DNA from: Deltaproteobacteria bacterium | Lineage (GTDB): Bacteria; Myxococcota_A; UBA9160; JAJDAL01 | Length of the DNA stretch: 64,000 bases | Assembly: GCA_029261875.1 (NCBI GenBank) | Contig: JAJDAL010000012.1 | Location: 62,001 to 126,000 of the forward strand | Reading direction: 5' to 3' | Part shown: positions 60,448 to 64,000 of the stretch, one piece after another | Layout of the letters: every line of letters starts with the position of its first letter | Position numbering within the stretch: the stretch's first letter is position 1 | Position numbers and translations under genes: made by a program | The notes under the pieces: generated by a model | What the model was told of the DNA's origin: nothing | The model's input: only the letters and a program-made list of their open reading frames with translations | The model's database searches: none

Positions 60448-62004
60448 TCATTCACCCCGCATATGGTGTATGGCGTGGGGTGTGCGCAGCAGAATCGACA
60501 GGTCGCGCCAGAGTGACCACCGATCGATGTACTCGAGGTCCAATCGAACCCATTCATCGAACTCGTTGTTGTCGCGCGCGGTAACCTGCCACAGGCCCGT
60601 GATCCCCGGCGGCATCGCAAGGCGACGTCGGTGCCAGAGATCGTAGTGACGCACTTCCTCGAGAGGTTGCGGTCGGGGGCCGACGAGCGACATCTCCCCG
60701 CGCATCACATTCACGAGTTGGGGCAGCTCGTCGAGACTCCAACGCCGAAGGAAGCGTCCCACGCGCGTGACGCGCGGGTCCCCCGTAATCTTGAATGCCG
60801 GCCCGATGCGCTCGTTTCGACTCGCAAGCGTCGATTTCTTGAGCTCCGCATCGCGTACCATGGTGCGGAATTTCAGCAATGTAAACGGACGCCCGTGGAG
60901 ACCGGCACGCGATTGTCGGAACAACACGGGACGCCCCTCGGCAATCGCGATCACAAGGGCAATCGCCACGAGCAACGGACTGAGCAGAACGAGCAGGGAA
61001 AACGCCGTGAGTGCGTCGAAGATTCGCTTCAGCCGATAGGCCGGCGTACCGCGATAATCGCTGGCCAGGGTGAGTACCGGGAGCCCCTGGATCAGCTGTG
61101 TCTTTCCCACGGACAGCCAGCGACTCGAACCGGGAAACACAACTCGAACTCCCTTGCCTTGCGCGATTGCCATCTGCATGGCGCGATCGACGTTGGCCAG
61201 ATCCGCGTGTTCCTCGCAGATGGCGATTTGATCGATCGCCAGCTCTTCGAACAGGTGAGGGATGTCGTCGACTCGACCGAGGTGAGGTAGGTCCAGATCC
61301 GAGGGGCGATCATCGACGTAGCCCACGATCGAGATTCCGAAATCGGGACGCTGAGAGAGCGCGCTCACCAGGGCACGCGCCTCGCGACCGCTACCGACCA
61401 ATAGAACGCGGTCGAGCGCGCCGGACTGGGTCTCTATCCGTCTCGCCCAACGGTCCCAGATCACTCGATGGATGCAGCCAATCGCGAACGCCTTCACCGC
61501 AATGCTGGACGCCACAGCGAGGCGACTCACTTCTTCTACGCCCAATATCCAGAGTGCGGCGGCGAGCAGAACGAAGAGCAGGCATTCTGCCTCGATGACG
61601 ACGCGCAAGGGTCCGCGACCGGTTTCCGCAGCCGCTCGATACACGCCGACACTTCGATAGACCGCCAGCGTCGCGAAACCGATCAGCGCTGCGAGGGCCA
61701 GCGATTCGACCAGCGGCCACGCGCGCAAGGCCGTGAAACCCAAGGCGTGGATTCGCTCGTGGATATTCTGCAGTTCGCCACGCCAAAGGCCGGCACCGCG
61801 CGCCCAACCGATCGCGGCGAAAGTGATGGGTGCGGCCACGAAGTCGATCGAAGCCAGCTTCAAGCCGAGACGCTGGCGCGGGCGAAGCCCGTGTACCGAG
61901 CGCCGAACCGCTCCGGCATCCGACGGCACGGCGTCCGGTACGACGTCGAGACGGCGCACTGCCGCGTTTCCGCCTTCCGGGCGGTGCAGGGGGGTAGAGG
62001 CCAT
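60448..62004 (-). CDS. Undecaprenyl-phosphate sugar-1-phosphate transferase (WcaJ/PHPT family)
   Basis: This is a 518-residue protein. It has N-terminal helices, a central Rossmann-like CoA-binding-type domain (DRVLLVGSGREARALVSAL, then ISIVGYVDDRP), another helix and the catalytic bacterial sugar transferase domain. The latter has RQSRAGLHGRPFTLLKFRTM, NERIGPAFKITGDPRVTRVG, LRRWSLDELPQLVNVMRGEM, SLVGPRPQP and PGITGLWQV. It starts glycan assembly by moving a sugar phosphate to undecaprenyl phosphate at the inner membrane. It lies 28 bases before pepM and heads the phosphonate operon, linking phosphonate synthesis to a lipid-linked glycan. ATG 62004 is chosen; upstream codons lack coding character. 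Confidence 0.9.
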   Translation of the reverse strand: MASTPLHRPEGGNAAVRRLDVVPDAVPSDAGAVRRSVHGLRPRQRLGLKLASIDFVAAPITFAAIGWARGAGLWRGELQNIHERIHALGFTALRAWPLVESLALAALIGFATLAVYRSVGVYRAAAETGRGPLRVVIEAECLLFVLLAAALWILGVEEVSRLAVASSIAVKAFAIGCIHRVIWDRWARRIETQSGALDRVLLVGSGREARALVSALSQRPDFGISIVGYVDDRPSDLDLPHLGRVDDIPHLFEELAIDQIAICEEHADLANVDRAMQMAIAQGKGVRVVFPGSSRWLSVGKTQLIQGLPVLTLASDYRGTPAYRLKRIFDALTAFSLLVLLSPLLVAIALVIAIAEGRPVLFRQSRAGLHGRPFTLLKFRTMVRDAELKKSTLASRNERIGPAFKITGDPRVTRVGRFLRRWSLDELPQLVNVMRGEMSLVGPRPQPLEEVRHYDLWHRRRLAMPPGITGLWQVTARDNNEFDEWVRLDLEYIDRWSLWRDLSILLRTPHAIHHMRGE

Positions 62005-62167
62005 AAGAACCCATGTTACAACGATGGGTGGAGATCGACTCAACCTGAATCGCATGGGTCGACTTCCGTAATTTTTGCAGGGGGTTGAAGATCGAGTTGC
62101 CTCCTGACCGGGACCGCCCACGTCGCCGACTTGTGCCAGAATGGCCGCAAGACGAGGAGAGCCGCCG

Positions 62168-63226
62168 TTGGAAATCCCGAAGACCATGCGCGCGTGGCGT
62201 GTTCACGCATACGGCCAGCCGTCGGAGGTGCTCGTGATCGACGAAGTGCCCGTGCCCTCGCCGGGGCCGGGTGAGTTGCTCGTTCGCGCCCTCGGGATTC
62301 CCTTGAACCTGAACGACATCGACCGCATCACGGGCGAGAACATGCTGGTCCCCCCGCCCCTGCCCACGATTCCCGGCATGGAGGTGATGGGGATCGTCGA
62401 TGCGTGTGGCGACGGCGTCGCGGACTGGCAAGGGAAACGCGTCGTCGCCCTTGCGAAGCAAGCGTTCGGAGGCTTTGCGCAATACGCCATCTGTCCCGTG
62501 ACAGCGACGTTCGAGATCCCCGAGGAGATCGCGCTACCGGACGCGGCGGCGCTGTATTTTCCGTTTCATCTCGCGTGGCTGGGCCTTCATGACCGAGCGG
62601 GACTCGAAGCCGGCGAAAGTGTGCTGATCCACGCGGCCGCCGGCGGGTCGGGCTCGGCGGCGATTCAACTGGCGAAACTCGCGGGCGCACGCGTGTTTGC
62701 AACAGCGAGTACCGAGGAGAAGCTCGACCTTTGTCGCGACCTCGGAGCGGACGTCGCAATCAACTACACGGACGATGATTTCGCACAGGTCGTGCTCGAC
62801 GAAACCCAGGGCCGGGGTGTCGACGTCGTGTTCGACAACGTGGGCGAAGCCGTCCTGCAGAAGTCGATTCATTGCACGGCGTACAACGGTCGCTACTTGA
62901 TGATGGGATTCGCGTCGGACAAACACTACGCGGATGAGAAATTGATCGTTCCGCGTGCCCTCTCGACCGGCAACCTCAAGCTCTGCGGCGTCATGCTCGC
63001 TTATGCGCCCGCCGCCATCGCCCCGGTCATGAAGCGGGGCATGGGCTGGAACTTCGTGCCCGATACCCTCGGACAGCACATCGCGAGCGAGATCCACGGC
63101 CTGTACGCGAGCAAGCAGATCCGGGCCGTCGTGGGACGGGTCGCGCGATTCGAGGAACTCCCCGGTGCCATCGAATCACTCGGAAATCGCGAGACCCTGG
63201 GCCGCACGATCCTTGGCATGGGGTGA
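62168..63226 (+). CDS. MDR-superfamily quinone reductase / alcohol dehydrogenase-like oxidoreductase
   Basis: This is about 352 residues. The start at TTG 62168 is supported by GAGGAG 8 nt upstream; ATG 62141 and ATG 62186 are in frame. The GroES-like domain (VPSPGPGELLVRALGIPLNLNDI) lacks the zinc-binding Cys set, as in zinc-free NADPH:quinone reductases. The nucleotide-binding domain has VLIHAAAGGSGSAAIQLAKLAGARV, with the AAGGSGSA glycine loop. VDVVFDNVGEAVLQKSI and GRYLMMGFASDKH follow. It probably reduces a quinone or enone with NADPH. The neighbouring TetR gene may control it. Confidence 0.88.
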   Translation: MEIPKTMRAWRVHAYGQPSEVLVIDEVPVPSPGPGELLVRALGIPLNLNDIDRITGENMLVPPPLPTIPGMEVMGIVDACGDGVADWQGKRVVALAKQAFGGFAQYAICPVTATFEIPEEIALPDAAALYFPFHLAWLGLHDRAGLEAGESVLIHAAAGGSGSAAIQLAKLAGARVFATASTEEKLDLCRDLGADVAINYTDDDFAQVVLDETQGRGVDVVFDNVGEAVLQKSIHCTAYNGRYLMMGFASDKHYADEKLIVPRALSTGNLKLCGVMLAYAPAAIAPVMKRGMGWNFVPDTLGQHIASEIHGLYASKQIRAVVGRVARFEELPGAIESLGNRETLGRTILGMG

Positions 63227-63531
63227 GCCCGAGGGAACCAAGGCCATGCCAAGCGCGGAGAACCTGAAGAATTGCGCGGCCGCGGAACTTCCGAAACGCC
63301 AGCGCGCAGTCTGACCGGGTTCGCGTCTCGGCGGGCACCTTCCCCAGTCCAAGCCAGCGATATCCGAAGCTTTTTCCCACGACGCCAAACATTGGGGAAG
63401 CCGCACGGGCAGCAGCCAGGCGCCCTCCTCCCCCTGAGGGCGCTTTCCCTCTCTTTAGTGGCCCGGCCGGGAATCCGATGCTAATGTAGTGATCACTACA
63501 GAGCGCCCACGCTGTAGGAGCCAATCCAGAC
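63227..63531. other. Intergenic region upstream of the TetR gene
   Basis: The 305 bases hold a palindromic operator candidate at 63485-63500 and GC-rich sequence otherwise. Minus-strand open frames here have no ribosome site. No terminator with a T-run is seen after the oxidoreductase gene. Confidence 0.4.
63485..63500. promoter_or_regulatory. TetR-type operator palindrome
   Basis: TGTAGTGATCACTACA is a perfect 16-bp palindrome 31 bases before the TetR start codon. Placement and length fit autoregulation by the downstream repressor. The TGTAGT/ACTACA arms are the same as those of the inverted repeat at 7337-7358. Confidence 0.65.
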
Positions 63532-64000
63532 ATGACGACGACTGAGCCCACACCCGGGCGAGCCGCGACTCGCCCCGACGGCGCGCGTTCGCGAGCGCGC
63601 ATTCTCGACGCGGCCGAGCAACTGCTCGCGGAACGGGGTTATGCGGGCACCGGGATCTCCGCCATCAGTCGGGCTTCCGGCCTGCCCGCCAGCTCCATCT
63701 ATTGGTTCTTCCAGAACAAACAGGACCTTACCGCCGCCGTCATCGAACGTTCCGCGGAAGCCTGGCTCGACGATCTGGGAAAGGCCGACCTCGAGGGGCA
63801 GCCCGGCTCCCCGCTGGCCCGCTTATTCGGGTTCGCAATGGACAAGAGCGGCGCGACGCTCCCGGTATTCGGGCGGCTCGCCATCCTGCTCGCATTGGAA
63901 CTGGGCGACCGCGATCCCGACACCCTCGAGCGCTTACGCAAACTGCGCCGCCGCGGAAACGAATTGGTGGGGGATGCGCTGGAAGGTGCCCTGGCGGACC
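63532..64000 (+). CDS. TetR-family transcriptional regulator (C-terminally cut by the window)
   Basis: The first 156 residues are visible. After a Thr/Pro/Arg-rich leader, residues 19-70 form the TetR helix-turn-helix domain: RARILDAAEQLLAERGYAGT, then ISAISRASGLPASSIYWFF and QNKQDLTAAVIERS. The ligand domain begins at about residue 75. The gene runs off the end of the window. A perfect palindrome lies 31 bases upstream. The adjacent oxidoreductase gene on the same strand is a possible co-regulated target. Confidence 0.92.
   Translation, partial: MTTTEPTPGRAATRPDGARSRARILDAAEQLLAERGYAGTGISAISRASGLPASSIYWFFQNKQDLTAAVIERSAEAWLDDLGKADLEGQPGSPLARLFGFAMDKSGATLPVFGRLAILLALELGDRDPDTLERLRKLRRRGNELVGDALEGALAD

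Noticed and set aside
1-64000. CRISPR arrays, tRNA/rRNA genes, insertion sequences
   Set aside because: No regularly spaced repeats, cloverleaf-like sequences, transposase motifs or target-site duplications were seen on either strand.

Overview
The window is a GC-rich, densely coded bacterial chromosome segment. It begins inside one gene and ends inside another. Gram-negative envelope machinery is everywhere: lipoprotein signals, a three-part RND efflux pump, an O-antigen-type flippase and polymerases, and an undecaprenyl-phosphate sugar transferase. Secreted FG-GAP and thrombospondin-type-3 proteins, a delta-60 lipoprotein, an eight-cysteine lipoprotein, an RHS fragment and a UGA-containing glutathione peroxidase together suggest a deltaproteobacterial lineage (Myxococcota or Desulfobacterota-like). 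That placement is inference from gene content only; there is no rRNA or tRNA in the window to confirm it.

Layout. 1-7 kb: the C-terminal part of a large ATPase/TPR protein, a frameshifted secreted-protein gene, a delta-60 beta-propeller lipoprotein and an 11-copy FG-GAP protein. 7.3-8.5 kb: a two-gene cassette with its own promoter and palindrome, encoding a small basic protein and an MNT-type nucleotidyltransferase. 8.5-17.4 kb: a copper/silver resistance island. A CsoR-type repressor gene and a sterol-desaturase-like gene diverge from a Cys-rich exported protein, a DUF2231 membrane protein, cusC-cusB-cusA and a His-rich exported protein. A 19-bp CsoR-like palindrome sits between the two divergent promoters. 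17.4-24.2 kb: a GT-C membrane protein, a quinohaemoprotein dehydrogenase, a second protein with the same Cys-rich C-terminal module as the FG-GAP protein, an Hcp-fold protein carrying a Sec signal peptide, an FKBP and an SDR oxidoreductase. 24.2-29.7 kb: a translationally coupled minus-strand operon with two asparagine-synthetase-like enzymes, a zinc-ribbon membrane protein between them, a cupin and a 58-residue membrane peptide. 29.9-34.2 kb: the selenocysteine glutathione peroxidase with a perfect hairpin after the UGA, two exported proteins and a patatin. 34.3-39.2 kb: a coupled operon of M14-type deacylase, inactive-transglutaminase/7TM protein, RimK-like ATP-grasp ligase and gluzincin protease. 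39.3-47.2 kb: a symporter/binding-protein fusion, a DUF2062 protein, a PAS histidine kinase with a response regulator, and a GH4 glycosidase.

47.2-62 kb is mainly a surface-glycan and phosphonate locus. It holds two O-antigen-ligase/polymerase-like proteins, a WecG/TagA glycosyltransferase, a CDP-alcohol phosphotransferase, a Wzx-like flippase, an MBL-fold protein, and a minus-strand operon: sugar-1-phosphate transferase, PEP mutase fused to a nucleotidyltransferase, phosphonopyruvate decarboxylase, second nucleotidyltransferase, 2-aminoethylphosphonate transaminase. Together these could make 2-aminoethylphosphonate, activate it as a CMP ester and attach it to a lipid or polysaccharide. The window closes with an MDR oxidoreductase and the start of a TetR regulator gene behind a perfect 16-bp palindrome.

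The strongest hidden signals are the selenoprotein with its SECIS-like hairpin, the phosphonate-glycan locus, and the twin asparagine-synthetase operon. No CRISPR array, insertion sequence, tRNA or rRNA was seen.
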